The position numbers and the translations under genes are program-made. Under the pieces are notes generated by a model that was not told the DNA's origin, searched no databases, and worked only from the letters and a program-made list of their open reading frames with translations. From Cryobacterium psychrophilum (lineage in GTDB: Bacteria; Actinomycetota; Actinomycetes; Actinomycetales; Microbacteriaceae), in NCBI RefSeq assembly GCF_004365915.1, contig NZ_SODI01000001.1, forward strand, positions 2,728,001 to 2,792,000: a stretch of 64,000 nt of DNA, given 5' to 3'. Shown piece by piece: positions 8,808-17,499 of this stretch. Position 1 is the first letter of the stretch. The number at the start of each line of letters is the position of its first letter.

Positions 8808-9575
8808 GTGCCTGAATCGAATCTGCCTAAGCAGATGGTGAGCCTCAGGGGTGTCTCCAAGAGCTACGGTGACAAAGTCGTCTTCAGCGATATCGACCTC
8901 GATGTCGCCGTGGGTGAAGTCACGGCCATCATCGGTCCCAGTGGCGCCGGCAAGAGCACACTGTTGCGCTGCATCAACCTGCTGGAACTCCCCGACAAGG
9001 GCGAGATCACCATCGGGGACAAGACCATCAAGGCCGGGTCCACTGCCACCAACAAAGAAGGTGAGCAACTGCGCCGCAAGGCCGGCATGGTTTTTCAGCA
9101 CTTCAACCTCTTCCCGCACATGAATGTGCTGCGCAACGTCTCGTTTGCCCAGGAACGGGTACTCAAGCGCAGCCGCAAGGAGGCCGAGGAACGATCCCGG
9201 CTGCTCCTCGACCGTGTCGGGCTGGCTGATTTCGCCGACGCCTACCCGGCCCGCTGCTCCGGCGGCCAGCAGCAGCGCATCGCCATCGCCCGCGCCTTGG
9301 CGATGGACCCCGAGGTGATGCTGTTCGATGAGCCGACCTCAGCGCTTGACCCCGAGGTCGGCCTCGAAGTACTCGCGGTCATGCGGGAACTCGCCGACGA
9401 GGGCATGACCATGATCGTGGTGACCCACGAGACCAATTTCGCCAAGGATGTGTCGGACAACCTCATCGTGATGGCCGACGGCAAGATCATCGAACAGGGC
9501 GACCCCGGCAAGATTCTCTCTCATCCCGAACACGAGCGCACCAAGCTGTTCCTGCGCGCCGTGCTGGGTCGGTAG
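8808..9575 (+). CDS. Polar amino acid ABC transporter ATPase (GlnQ/HisP type)
   Basis: This 255-residue nucleotide-binding subunit uses GTG 8808, preceded by AAGGGAG at a 5-nt spacing. The extra in-frame residues upstream (from 8739) do not fit the family. Walker A is [13 protein letters not shown], the signature is [15 protein letters not shown], and Walker B is [14 protein letters not shown] followed by the H-loop THE. Best fit is the polar amino-acid uptake family. The next permease gene begins 2 bp after its stop. Confidence 0.9.
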   Translation: MPESNLPKQMVSLRGVSKSYGDKVVFSDIDLDVAVGEVTAIIGPSGAGKSTLLRCINLLELPDKGEITIGDKTIKAGSTATNKEGEQLRRKAGMVFQHFNLFPHMNVLRNVSFAQERVLKRSRKEAEERSRLLLDRVGLADFADAYPARCSGGQQQRIAIARALAMDPEVMLFDEPTSALDPEVGLEVLAVMRELADEGMTMIVVTHETNFAKDVSDNLIVMADGKIIEQGDPGKILSHPEHERTKLFLRAVLGR

Positions 9576-9577
9576 GC

Positions 9578-10216
9578 GTGCAACACCTGCAAGCAGTGCT
9601 CCTCGGCGTGCCGATGACCCTGCTGATCACGGTCGCCGCCGTCTCAATTGGAGCGGTGCTCGGGGTACCCCTCGTCGTCGGCCTCAGGGCCAAAAACTTC
9701 GTGGTGCGGATTGTCTCGCGCGGGCTCGTCGATTTGATCCGGGGCATCCCCGCGATCGTGTGGCTGTTCATCATCTACTTCGGCGTGAGTATCGGAGCCT
9801 TCCGCTTCAATTCCACGATGGCCGCGATCGTGGGCCTCGGCCTCATCTCCGCGGCCTACTTTGCCGAAATCTACCGCGGAGGCATCTCCGCGGTCGACAT
9901 GGGCCAGTGGGAGGCCGGAAACGCCCTCGGTGTCAATCGCTGGACCACATTCGGCCATATCATCGGCCCGCAGGCCTTCCGGGTATCGGTTCCGTCGATG
10001 ACGAGCTACGCCATCAGCCTGCTGAAAGACTCGTCGATCGCCTCCACCATCGGCGTCACGGAAATCGTTTTCTTCACGACCCAGGACGCGCGGTCCAATG
10101 CCGGCGGCCTCACCGTGTATCTGCTCGCCGCCGCCATCTACCTCGCTCTGAGCGTTCCGCTGGCACTGCTGGCGCGGCGTCTTGACGCCAGCCTGAGAAA
10201 GAAGGTATCTCGATGA
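9578..10216 (+). CDS. Polar amino acid ABC transporter permease 1
   Basis: This 212-residue inner-membrane protein has a GTG start 2 bp downstream of the ATPase. It has about five hydrophobic segments and the HisMQ-family signature (ISAAYFAEIYRGGISAVDMGQ with the EAGNALG coupling helix around residues 85-115). It forms the translocation pore with the second permease, whose start overlaps its stop by 4 bp (ATGA). Confidence 0.88.
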   Translation: MQHLQAVLLGVPMTLLITVAAVSIGAVLGVPLVVGLRAKNFVVRIVSRGLVDLIRGIPAIVWLFIIYFGVSIGAFRFNSTMAAIVGLGLISAAYFAEIYRGGISAVDMGQWEAGNALGVNRWTTFGHIIGPQAFRVSVPSMTSYAISLLKDSSIASTIGVTEIVFFTTQDARSNAGGLTVYLLAAAIYLALSVPLALLARRLDASLRKKVSR

Positions 10217-10878
10217 GTGTCATCGCGGACTGGATTGAGTGGTTTCCCGCTCTGGCCAATGGCCTGTGGCTCAGCGTGCGCATCACCGCTGTCAGCCTGA
10301 TCGTGGGGCTGCCGGTTGGCCTGGGACTGGCCGTGATGGCCGCAAGCCAAAACCGGGTTGCGCGCACCATTTCGGTCGTGATCGTCGAAATCGGGCGCGG
10401 CGCACCGGCCCTGGTCGTACTGCAGCTTTTCTACTTCGGTCTGCCCAGCGTGGGTATCACCCTCACGTCATTCGTGGCGGCCTGTTCAGCCCTGGCGCTG
10501 ACCACGGCGGCATTCACGAGTGAGATTCTGCGCGCCGGGCTGCAAGCCGTTCCCCCGGGTGAGGTCGAAGCCTGCAAGACGCTCGGCGTTTCCCCGCGGG
10601 ATACCTTGCGTTTCGTTGTGATCCCGCAAGGTCTGCGGATCGCCCTGCCCGCACTGATGGGATTCAGCATCCTCATCTTCCAGGCCACCTCGCTCACCTT
10701 CACCATCGCGGTGCCCGAGCTCCTGAGCCAGGCATACTCGATCGGCTCCACCACGTTCAACTACCTCAGCGTGCTTGTTCTTGCCGGCCTGCTGTATGCC
10801 GTGATCACCATTCCGGCATCCTGGCTGGTGGTGAGCACCGAGAAAAGAATGTCCCGGCATCTCAGCTATGCGCGGTGA
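10213..10878 (+). CDS. Polar amino acid ABC transporter permease 2
   Basis: This 221-residue HisMQ-family permease starts at the ATG of an ATGA overlap with permease 1. It has about five transmembrane segments, and the EAA-type coupling region (TSEILRAGLQAVPPGEVEAC, then KTLGVSPRDT) lies near residues 96-125. It pairs with permease 1 and the GlnQ-like ATPase. Confidence 0.88.
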   Translation: MSVIADWIEWFPALANGLWLSVRITAVSLIVGLPVGLGLAVMAASQNRVARTISVVIVEIGRGAPALVVLQLFYFGLPSVGITLTSFVAACSALALTTAAFTSEILRAGLQAVPPGEVEACKTLGVSPRDTLRFVVIPQGLRIALPALMGFSILIFQATSLTFTIAVPELLSQAYSIGSTTFNYLSVLVLAGLLYAVITIPASWLVVSTEKRMSRHLSYAR

Positions 10879-10929
10879 CCCCATTACTTACCCCAGCACC
10901 AAATCAACAGCATGCATTAGGAGATTCAC

Positions 10930-11775
10930 ATGAACAACTTAGGTCGTAGTTTTGCCGGAGTCGCACTCGTGACCGGACTTGTCGCCACCCTCGCAGCATG
11001 CAGCGCCGCCGAGCCCACAAACGTCGCCGACGATTGCACCCCTGATTACGTCTTTTCCACCATCGAGTCCGGCACGCTCACCGTGGGACTGACCGAAATT
11101 CCGCCGTTCAGCTACACCGACAATGGCGACGCGACCGGCGTGGACGTGGACATCGTCTCGGCCTTCGCCGACGCCAACTGTCTCACCGTGGACTACGTTC
11201 CCGTCACGTACAGCGCCGCGGTCCCCGCTGTCGAGAGCAAGCGCATCGACCTCACCATCGGCGACTGGTACCGCACGGCGGCTCGCTCCGAAATTGTGAA
11301 CTTCACGGCCCCGAACTACCTCGACGAATTCAGCGTCATCTCGGAGACCGGCATCACCACGGTCGAAGGTCTGGTCGGGCAGAAGGTCGGAACGGTCGAG
11401 GGCTACCTCTGGGTCGATGACCTGCGCACCCTGCTCGATTCTGACCTGCAGGTCTACCCGTCGAGTGTGGAGCTGAAGCAGGACATCGAAGCCGGACGCA
11501 TCAACGTGGGCGTGGATGCCTTCGGCACGTCGCTCTACAACTTCGGTGACACGGACTACCAGGTAACCACCGTGGCCCCCGACGAGCGCGTTCTCGCCAC
11601 CGTTGAGGCTGCCCAGACCGGCTTCCCGTACACCCAGGACAACACCGACATGGGCATCGCCCTCGACGCCACGATCGAGGACCTGCACGCCTCGGGCGGC
11701 ATGGTCGACATCCTGGAAGCCCACGGCCTGCCGGCATCCGCTGAAAAGGTCGGCGAGCCGCGCCTGATCGAGTAG
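10930..11775 (+). CDS. Amino acid ABC transporter substrate-binding lipoprotein
   Basis: This 281-residue protein starts at ATG 10930 after AGGAG. It has a lipoprotein signal peptide with lipobox LAAC (Cys near residue 24), then a family-3 solute-binding fold (GTLTVGLTEIPPFSYTDNGD near residue 48, and VDVDIVSAFAD). It captures the substrate outside the membrane for the two permeases. The ligand is not predictable. The downstream oxidase and cyclodeaminase suggest an amino acid, possibly a D- or cyclic one. Confidence 0.88.
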   Translation: MNNLGRSFAGVALVTGLVATLAACSAAEPTNVADDCTPDYVFSTIESGTLTVGLTEIPPFSYTDNGDATGVDVDIVSAFADANCLTVDYVPVTYSAAVPAVESKRIDLTIGDWYRTAARSEIVNFTAPNYLDEFSVISETGITTVEGLVGQKVGTVEGYLWVDDLRTLLDSDLQVYPSSVELKQDIEAGRINVGVDAFGTSLYNFGDTDYQVTTVAPDERVLATVEAAQTGFPYTQDNTDMGIALDATIEDLHASGGMVDILEAHGLPASAEKVGEPRLIE

Positions 11776-11896
11776 TGACGCGGCAGTAATGCCGCTTCAG
11801 CAATACCGTATTCAGTAATACCGCCACACCGGAGAACGGAAGAAAACTATCTCATCGACAACACCCGCACCGATCGCACTTATCACCCCTGATCAG

Positions 11897-12796
11897 GTGC
11901 ACGAGGGCCTGTCGATGAAGAATGCCGTTCTCGCCCTGGCGACGGCGTTGCGTGCCGGGCTCGACCCGCACGCAACGCCGGCCCGTGGCAACATTCCACT
12001 TGACCGCGGAAGCTTTCTCATCATGCCGGGAGAGTTCGGCGACTATGCGGGCGTGAAGATCCTCACCGTCGCTCCCGATAACCCGGCCGTGAACCTGCCG
12101 CGCATTCAGGGAAACTACTTACTGTTCGAGTCGAAAACGCTGCGCCCCGTCGCGCTGATCGACGGCATCGCCCTCACCCTGCTGCGCACTCCGGCCGTTT
12201 CGGCCCTCGCGGTCGACCTGCTGGCCGCCACGGATGCCTCCACCCTGCTTGTCTTCGGGACCGGCCCCCAGACCCTCTACCACGTTCGTGCCGTGGCGGC
12301 CGTGCGAGAACTCACTCGGGTCACGATCGTCGGACGCTCCGCCGAACGGACCGAGGAGCTCGTCGCGACGCTGCGGGCCGAAGGCTTCACCGCCTCGGCC
12401 GGATCGGCCGATGATGTTGCCGATGCGCAGATCGTGGTGTGCTGCACGAGCGCCAGCGAACCGCTCTTTGACGGCGCCCTGGTGCGCGACGACGCGGTCG
12501 TCGTGGCGATGGGTTCGCACGATCCGGCCTCCCGCGAGACCGATGACACGCTGGCCGCGCGCAGCCGGGTCTATGTGGAAGACATCGACACGGCGCTCCG
12601 CGAAGGCGGCGACGTGGTCGTCGGCATCGAGCACGGCTGCATCGACCCGGCGGACCTGGTCACCCTGTCGCAGCTGGCCTGCAATGGTGCCGACCCGCGC
12701 ACCGGCCCTGCCCTGTTCAAGAGCGTCGGCATGGGCTGGCAAGACCTGATCATCGCCAGCGCGCTGCACGCCCACCGCGACGCCGCCCACCAATAG
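11897..12796 (+). CDS. Ornithine cyclodeaminase / mu-crystallin family enzyme
   Basis: This is a NAD(P)-dependent OCD/mu-crystallin family protein with a Rossmann core (LLVFGTGPQTLYHVRAVAAV near residues 117-136). Members include ornithine and lysine cyclodeaminases, ketimine reductases and alanine dehydrogenases, so the exact reaction is open. The first canonical start is GTG 11897 (299 residues). It omits the conserved N-terminal strand: the frame is open upstream and codes for PIALITPDQV just before the GTG, as family members begin. No ATG/GTG/TTG lies between the upstream stop at 11816 and 11897. An ATC at 11849 sits 6 nt after GGAAG and would give a 315-residue full-length protein. The stop overlaps the next gene's GTG by one base. 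Confidence 0.8.
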   Translation: MHEGLSMKNAVLALATALRAGLDPHATPARGNIPLDRGSFLIMPGEFGDYAGVKILTVAPDNPAVNLPRIQGNYLLFESKTLRPVALIDGIALTLLRTPAVSALAVDLLAATDASTLLVFGTGPQTLYHVRAVAAVRELTRVTIVGRSAERTEELVATLRAEGFTASAGSADDVADAQIVVCCTSASEPLFDGALVRDDAVVVAMGSHDPASRETDDTLAARSRVYVEDIDTALREGGDVVVGIEHGCIDPADLVTLSQLACNGADPRTGPALFKSVGMGWQDLIIASALHAHRDAAHQ

Positions 12797-13851
12797 TGCC
12801 GGATTCGAAGAGCGCGAGCTCACGGGGCCCGGTCGACTTCGAGCGGGCCGACGACGCCGGACCGACCGTGACCGTCATCGGCGGCGGCGTGATCGGGCTC
12901 ACGTGCGCCCTGCAGCTGGCCCGGTCGGGGTACGCGGTGACGGTCGTCGCCGCGGAAGCGTCGGAGGACACCTGCTCGGCGGTGTCCGCTGCGCTCTGGC
13001 TGCCCTTTGAGGCCGCCCCGAAGGCAGCGGTCATCGGCTGGTCTCGTGAGTCGTTCGGGTACTTCGCGGCGTTGTCGCTTGATTCCGACTCCGGGGTCAC
13101 CATGAACGAGGGCATTGCGCTGTACCGCAGCGAACCGCACCAGGATTGGTGGACCGCGGCCTTGGAAGACTCCCGCGATGCCCGCCCGGACGAGTTGCTC
13201 GGCGGGGCGGCGGCGGGAACCGTGTGCACCATGCCGTTCGTGAAGATGCCCCTCTACCTGCCCTGGCTGCAGGAGCAGTGCCGCGCCGCCGGCATCCGTT
13301 TCGTGCGGGAGCGCGTGCAGACGCTGCACGGGTTCGCCCCCGACAGCGACTGCATCGTGGTCGCGGCCGGTCTGGGGTCAGCCGAGCTGATGGCTGACGA
13401 GGAGATGACGCCCATTCGTGGGCAGGTCGTTCGACTGAGCAATCCGGGCCTCACCGACTGGATCCTCGACGACGAGAACCCGCACGGAATGCTGTACATT
13501 TTTCCCCGCGGGGAGGATGTGATTTGCGGTGGAACCACCGAGTCCGGGTCCTGGAACACCGAGGAGGACCCCGCGACCACGGAGGCCATTCTTCGGCGCG
13601 CCCGCGCGCTTGTTCCCGCCCTCGAAGATGCCGAGGTGCTGAACGCCAAGGTGGGCCTGCGCCCATTTCGATCCGCAACGCGTGTGGAGACCGCACAGCA
13701 GGCCGGGCGAACGGTAGTCACCTGTTACGGCCACGGCGGCGCCGGCGTCACGATGAGCTGGGGCTGCGCCGATGAGGTGGTGCGTTTGGTTCGTGCAGAG
13801 GCAGGCCCGCCTGCCGGGGGATATCCGGCGAAGCCTATTTACACCCCGTAG
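12796..13851 (+). CDS. D-amino-acid oxidase family flavoprotein
   Basis: This 351-residue FAD-dependent oxidase starts at GTG 12796, sharing a base with the upstream stop. The dinucleotide-binding motif VIGGGVIGLTCALQLARSG is near residues 33-51. The C-terminal GHGGAGVTMSWGCADEV (about 315-331) is diagnostic of the DAO/DASPO fold. It oxidises a D-amino acid to the imino acid, giving peroxide and, after hydrolysis, a 2-oxo acid and ammonia. Together with the OCD-like enzyme it suggests conversion of a transported amino acid via a cyclic or linear imine. Confidence 0.85.
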   Translation: MPDSKSASSRGPVDFERADDAGPTVTVIGGGVIGLTCALQLARSGYAVTVVAAEASEDTCSAVSAALWLPFEAAPKAAVIGWSRESFGYFAALSLDSDSGVTMNEGIALYRSEPHQDWWTAALEDSRDARPDELLGGAAAGTVCTMPFVKMPLYLPWLQEQCRAAGIRFVRERVQTLHGFAPDSDCIVVAAGLGSAELMADEEMTPIRGQVVRLSNPGLTDWILDDENPHGMLYIFPRGEDVICGGTTESGSWNTEEDPATTEAILRRARALVPALEDAEVLNAKVGLRPFRSATRVETAQQAGRTVVTCYGHGGAGVTMSWGCADEVVRLVRAEAGPPAGGYPAKPIYTP

Positions 13852-13863
13852 ATCGACGGTTAC

Positions 13864-13887
13864 CCGCCCGTGTCGCTGAGCGGGCGG
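13864..13887 (+). terminator. Hairpin after the oxidase gene
   Basis: CCGCCCG and CGGGCGG form a 7-bp GC stem with a 10-nt loop, 13 bp after the oxidase stop. No clear T-run follows, so it is only terminator-like. Confidence 0.4.
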
Positions 13888-13929
13888 CCACACATACGCG
13901 TGCCCTATTGGGTGTAAGTTTTTGACCAA

Positions 13930-14643
13930 ATGGTCACCAACCCGAATGTGCATTTTTCCGCTTCCGCCCTCGACTTTCTTGACGAGCTTGAACACCACAA
14001 TGATCGGGAGTGGTTCGCCGAGAACAAGCCGACATACGAGCGTGAGCTGAAATCCCGGATGCTTGAGGTGGCTGAAGCGGTCAACGACACGCTGGCCGAA
14101 TTTGCTCCCGATCACCTGCGAGCGCCGAGTAAGGCCATGCTGCGCATCTACCGCGATGTGCGCTTCGCCAAGGATAAGAGCCCCTACAAGACGCACGTAG
14201 CCGCCCACTGGCCGCGACAGGGCGTCGAGGGCAGCGCCGGGTTCTTTCTGCAGGTGGGGGCGCGGTCGCTCATGATCGCCGGCGGCGCATGGGGTCCCCG
14301 GCCGGATCAGCTTGCAGCCATCCGCCGGCACATCCTCGACCACGAGCAGGCGGTGCGCGGCCTCCTCGGCGATCCGCACCTCACACGTCTGTTTGAGCCG
14401 ATGGACGGCGACGCGCTCGTGCGTGCGCCGCGCGGATTCTCCGCCGATCATCCCGCCCTCGATCTGCTGCGAAACCGTCGCTGGGCGTTTACCGCGCACC
14501 TGCCCGGGGAAGCGGCCGAGAGCCCGGACTTCATCGAGACCATCGTCGAACGGTTTCGGGCGGTCGCGCCGCTGGTCGAGTTCCTGAATACGCCCCTGAC
14601 CACCCTCGAGGTGACCCGCAGCCTCACGAAAGGACGTGCCTGA
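13930..14643 (+). CDS. DUF2461 (TIGR02453) family protein
   Basis: This 237-residue protein matches the DUF2461 family: the start FSASALDFLDELEHHNDREWFAENK, and the segment IYRDVRFAKDKSPYKTHVA around residues 75-93 followed by a GFFLQVG strand. The family is widespread and its biochemical role is not established. No hydrophobic segment is visible, so it is probably cytosolic. It overlaps the start region of the Lon-domain gene, suggesting a two-gene unit. Confidence 0.8.
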   Translation: MVTNPNVHFSASALDFLDELEHHNDREWFAENKPTYERELKSRMLEVAEAVNDTLAEFAPDHLRAPSKAMLRIYRDVRFAKDKSPYKTHVAAHWPRQGVEGSAGFFLQVGARSLMIAGGAWGPRPDQLAAIRRHILDHEQAVRGLLGDPHLTRLFEPMDGDALVRAPRGFSADHPALDLLRNRRWAFTAHLPGEAAESPDFIETIVERFRAVAPLVEFLNTPLTTLEVTRSLTKGRA

Positions 14644-14644
14644 C

Positions 14645-15262
14645 GTGACCGACCTGCCCATGTTTCCGCTCGGATCCGTTCTGTTTCCCTACATGCCGGT
14701 TCGGTTGCGGGTGTTCGAGGAACGCTACCTGGTGATGCTGTCGCGGGTGCTCCAGGCGGAGCCCGCAGAATTCGGCGTGGTTCTGATCGAGCGTGGACAG
14801 GAAGTCGGCGGGGGTGAACACCGATTTCGCTACGGCACCGTCGCACGCATCACCCAGGTTGGGGCCGACGAGGGCGTTGTGGCCCTTATCGCCCAGGGCG
14901 ATCGGCGAATCGAAGTGCTCGACTGGCTCGCGGAAGACCCGCATCCGCTGGCCCGGGTGCGTGAGATCGCCGACCTGGAGTGGAACGATCGCCTGCTGCC
15001 CCTTCGGGAGGAGGCCGAGACGACCGTGCGCCGTGCGCTGGCACGCGCCAGCGAATTCGCAGACCAGCAGTGGGCCGCAGACGTTGAGCTGTCCCATGAC
15101 CCGGTGGCCGCCGTGTGGCAACTCGCGGCAATCGCGCCGGTTGGTCCCCTCGACCAGGTGGCCCTGCTGCGGTCGACGACAACGTCGGCGTTGCTCACCG
15201 CCGTGATCGACCTCACCGTGGCGGCGTCGGCAACCCTGGGAGAGGAGTGGCCGGGCGAATGA
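14645..15262 (+). CDS. Lon N-terminal (substrate-binding) domain protein
   Basis: This 205-residue protein consists only of the PUA-like Lon substrate-binding domain. It begins LPMFPLGSVLFPYMPVRLRVFEERY and lacks the ATPase and protease parts. I prefer GTG 14645 because AAAGGA at 14629 is correctly spaced for it. An earlier GTG at 14636 lies too close to that site. Stand-alone versions are common in actinobacteria and their function is unknown. It begins just after the DUF2461 stop. Confidence 0.82.
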   Translation: MTDLPMFPLGSVLFPYMPVRLRVFEERYLVMLSRVLQAEPAEFGVVLIERGQEVGGGEHRFRYGTVARITQVGADEGVVALIAQGDRRIEVLDWLAEDPHPLARVREIADLEWNDRLLPLREEAETTVRRALARASEFADQQWAADVELSHDPVAAVWQLAAIAPVGPLDQVALLRSTTTSALLTAVIDLTVAASATLGEEWPGE

Positions 15263-15303
15263 GCCGGCGATGCAGACGCCGGAGTGAATGAGAACATTGG
15301 AAT

Positions 15304-16989
15304 ATGACCGGAACACTCGTGGCCAAAGGCCTGGCCGGCGGGTACTCGCACCGCACACTTTTTGACTCGCTCGACCTGACGGTCGCCCCCGGGGACGTCA
15401 TTGGCGTCGTGGGTGTGAACGGCGCGGGCAAGTCCACGCTGTTGCGCCTCCTCGCCGGCATTCTCAGCCCGCAGGAGGGAACCGTGAGCCTGCTGCCGAC
15501 CGACGCCTTCATCGGCTGGTTGCCGCAGGAACATGAGCGCCTCCCCGGCGAGACCGTCGCCGTCTTCATCGCCCGGAGAACGGGATGCGCCGAGGCAACA
15601 CTCGACATGGATGCTGCGGCATCCGCTCTCAGCGACAGCGAACCGGCTGCGGACGGCCGCGACCCGGCTGCGGACGGCCGCGACCCGGCTGACGTGTACT
15701 CCGCAGCGCTCGACCGCTGGCTCGCGAGCGGGGCGGCCGACCTCGACGACCGACTGCCCGTTGTGCTCGCGGAACTCGGACTCACCCTGGGAACCGACGT
15801 TGCCGGTGACGCCCTGATGACCTCGCTCTCCGGCGGCCAGGCCGCCAGGGTGGGGCTCGCCGCCCTGCTGCTCTCGCGCTTTGATGTCGTGCTGCTCGAT
15901 GAACCCACGAACGACCTCGACCTCGACGGGCTGGAGCGCCTCGAAACCTTCGTGCGGGGCCTGCGCGGGGGCGTGGTGCTGGTCAGTCACGACCGCGAGT
16001 TTCTCGCTCGCTGCGTCACTCGCGTGCTCGAGCTCGATCTCGCCCAGGGTGCGAACAGGGTGTTTGGCGGCGGCTACGACGCATACCTTGAGGAGCGCGA
16101 AACCGCCCGTCGGCACAAACGCGACAACTACGACGAGTTCGCGGCGAAGAAGGCCGACCTGGTGGGTCGGGCCAGAACGCAGCGCGAGTGGTCGAGCCAG
16201 GGCGTACGCAATGCGATGAAGAAGGCTCCGGACAACGACAAGATTCGCCGCAAGGCCTCGTCGGAATCCAGCGAGAAGCAGGGCCAGAAGGTGCGTCAGA
16301 TGGAGAGCCGCATCGCACGCATGGAGGAGGTCGAGGAGCCGCGCAAGGAGTGGCAGCTCGAGTTCACGATTGGTGCTGCCCCGCGGTCGAGCGCGGTGGT
16401 TTCCACGCTTGCGGCCGCGGTCGTTCAGCAGGGTGATTTCACGCTCGGTCCCGTGTCGCTGCAGGTGAATGCCGGTGAGCGCATCGGCATCACCGGACCC
16501 AACGGCGCCGGGAAGAGCACGCTGCTGCGGGCACTCCTGGGCCGATCGACGCCGGCTTCCGGCACCGCGAGCGTCGGTGCAAGCGTTCGCATCGGGGAGA
16601 TCGACCAGGCCCGCACGCTGCTCGCCGGGTCCGAACCGCTCGCCAGCAGCTTTGAGGCCCTCGTCCCTGACCTGCCGGTGGCCGAGGTGCGTACCCTCCT
16701 GGCCAAGTTCGGGCTCAAGGCCGACCACGTGAATCGACCGGTCGACGAGCTGTCGCCGGGCGAACGCACCCGGGCCGGCCTGGCGCTGCTACAGGCGAGG
16801 GGAGTGAACCTGCTCGTTCTCGACGAGCCCACGAACCACCTCGACCTCGCGGCGATCGAACAGCTGGAACAGGCGCTTGACTCGTATGACGGCACGCTTC
16901 TGCTCGTGACACACGACCGGCGGATGCTCGGAAACGTTCGAACGGACCGCCACTGGCACGTGGAGGCCGGCCACGTCACCGAGCTGTAA
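15304..16989 (+). CDS. ABC-F family ATPase (EttA/Uup-like)
   Basis: This 561-residue soluble protein has two ABC ATPase modules and no membrane segment. Walker A motifs are [13 protein letters not shown] (about residue 39) and [13 protein letters not shown] (about 399). The signatures are LSGGQAARVGL and LSPGERTRAGL, joined by a charged helical linker (about 255-345). ABC-F proteins act on the ribosome, in translation or drug protection. Oddly, the first module carries a 21-bp tandem duplication (15643-15684) that repeats the peptide PAADGRD between Walker A and the signature. Confidence 0.88.
   Translation: MTGTLVAKGLAGGYSHRTLFDSLDLTVAPGDVIGVVGVNGAGKSTLLRLLAGILSPQEGTVSLLPTDAFIGWLPQEHERLPGETVAVFIARRTGCAEATLDMDAAASALSDSEPAADGRDPAADGRDPADVYSAALDRWLASGAADLDDRLPVVLAELGLTLGTDVAGDALMTSLSGGQAARVGLAALLLSRFDVVLLDEPTNDLDLDGLERLETFVRGLRGGVVLVSHDREFLARCVTRVLELDLAQGANRVFGGGYDAYLEERETARRHKRDNYDEFAAKKADLVGRARTQREWSSQGVRNAMKKAPDNDKIRRKASSESSEKQGQKVRQMESRIARMEEVEEPRKEWQLEFTIGAAPRSSAVVSTLAAAVVQQGDFTLGPVSLQVNAGERIGITGPNGAGKSTLLRALLGRSTPASGTASVGASVRIGEIDQARTLLAGSEPLASSFEALVPDLPVAEVRTLLAKFGLKADHVNRPVDELSPGERTRAGLALLQARGVNLLVLDEPTNHLDLAAIEQLEQALDSYDGTLLLVTHDRRMLGNVRTDRHWHVEAGHVTEL
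15643..15684 (+). repeat. 21-bp tandem duplication inside the ABC-F gene
   Basis: Two identical 21-bp units run 15643-15663 and 15664-15684, and a third partial copy begins right after. The reading frame is preserved. It looks like a recent slippage event in a surface insertion. Confidence 0.8.
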
Positions 16990-17012
16990 GCTCAGCGCAT
17001 CCGGGCCCCATG

Positions 17013-17084
17013 AAACCGGAGAATTTCGCGACACGCCGCCTCGGGTGGCGCGTCGCCCCGGCGTGTATCAGAAACTCCGGTTTT
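17013..17084. terminator. Bidirectional terminator between convergent genes
   Basis: AAACCGGAG at 17013 pairs with CTCCGGTTT at 17075, and TTTT follows on the plus strand. It lies between the convergent ends of the ABC-F gene and the LysR-like gene. Inner sequences are GC-rich and could extend the structure. Confidence 0.6.
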
Positions 17085-17094
17085 AGCGGGGGTT

Positions 17095-17430
17095 TTAGCG
17101 GGACTGGCGTTTCTTGCCCACGCGCGGCGCGCCCTTGACGGCGGGGGTGCGGCCCTTGCCTTTGGACGCCTTGGCTTTTCCGCCCGGCGGCGGGGGCGGT
17201 GGGGCGTTCTTCTCTGCTTCGTAGTGGATGTCCGCCAGCAGGGCCGCGCCGGCCTTGGTCAGCCGGGTCACATCCGTGCTGCGATCGAAGAGTGCGTGGC
17301 CGAGTTCTGCCTCGAGGTTCTTCACCGACAGGCTCACCGTCATGCGCGGCACGTTCAGGTTTTTGGCCGCGCGAGTGAAGTTCAACTCCTCCGCGACGGC
17401 GGTAAAGTGCTGGAGCTGGGTGGTGTCCAC
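17095..17430 (-). CDS. Stand-alone LysR-type HTH protein with basic tail
   Basis: This 111-residue protein starts at GTG 17430, preceded by AAAGG. It begins VDTTQLQHFTAVAEELNFTR, the LysR winged-helix, and continues through SVKNLEAELGHALFDRS. The usual approximately 200-residue effector domain is absent. After residue 75 the chain is PPPPPPGGKAKASKGKGR followed by more Lys/Arg, a disordered basic tail like those of nucleoid-associated proteins. It may be a constitutive DNA-binding or chromosome-coating protein rather than an inducer-responsive regulator. No obvious operon partner. Confidence 0.7.
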   Translation of the reverse strand: MDTTQLQHFTAVAEELNFTRAAKNLNVPRMTVSLSVKNLEAELGHALFDRSTDVTRLTKAGAALLADIHYEAEKNAPPPPPPGGKAKASKGKGRTPAVKGAPRVGKKRQSR

Positions 17431-17499
17431 AAAGAGCCTTTCAGGAACCCGCGAAATTCGAGGGTCCCTCAAGGCTACGCGTCTGGCGGGGTGATTCGG

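Noticed and set aside
14830..16728. 632-codon open frame on the minus strand
   Set aside because: It spans the antisense of two well-supported genes (Lon-domain and ABC-F) and has shadow-type composition.
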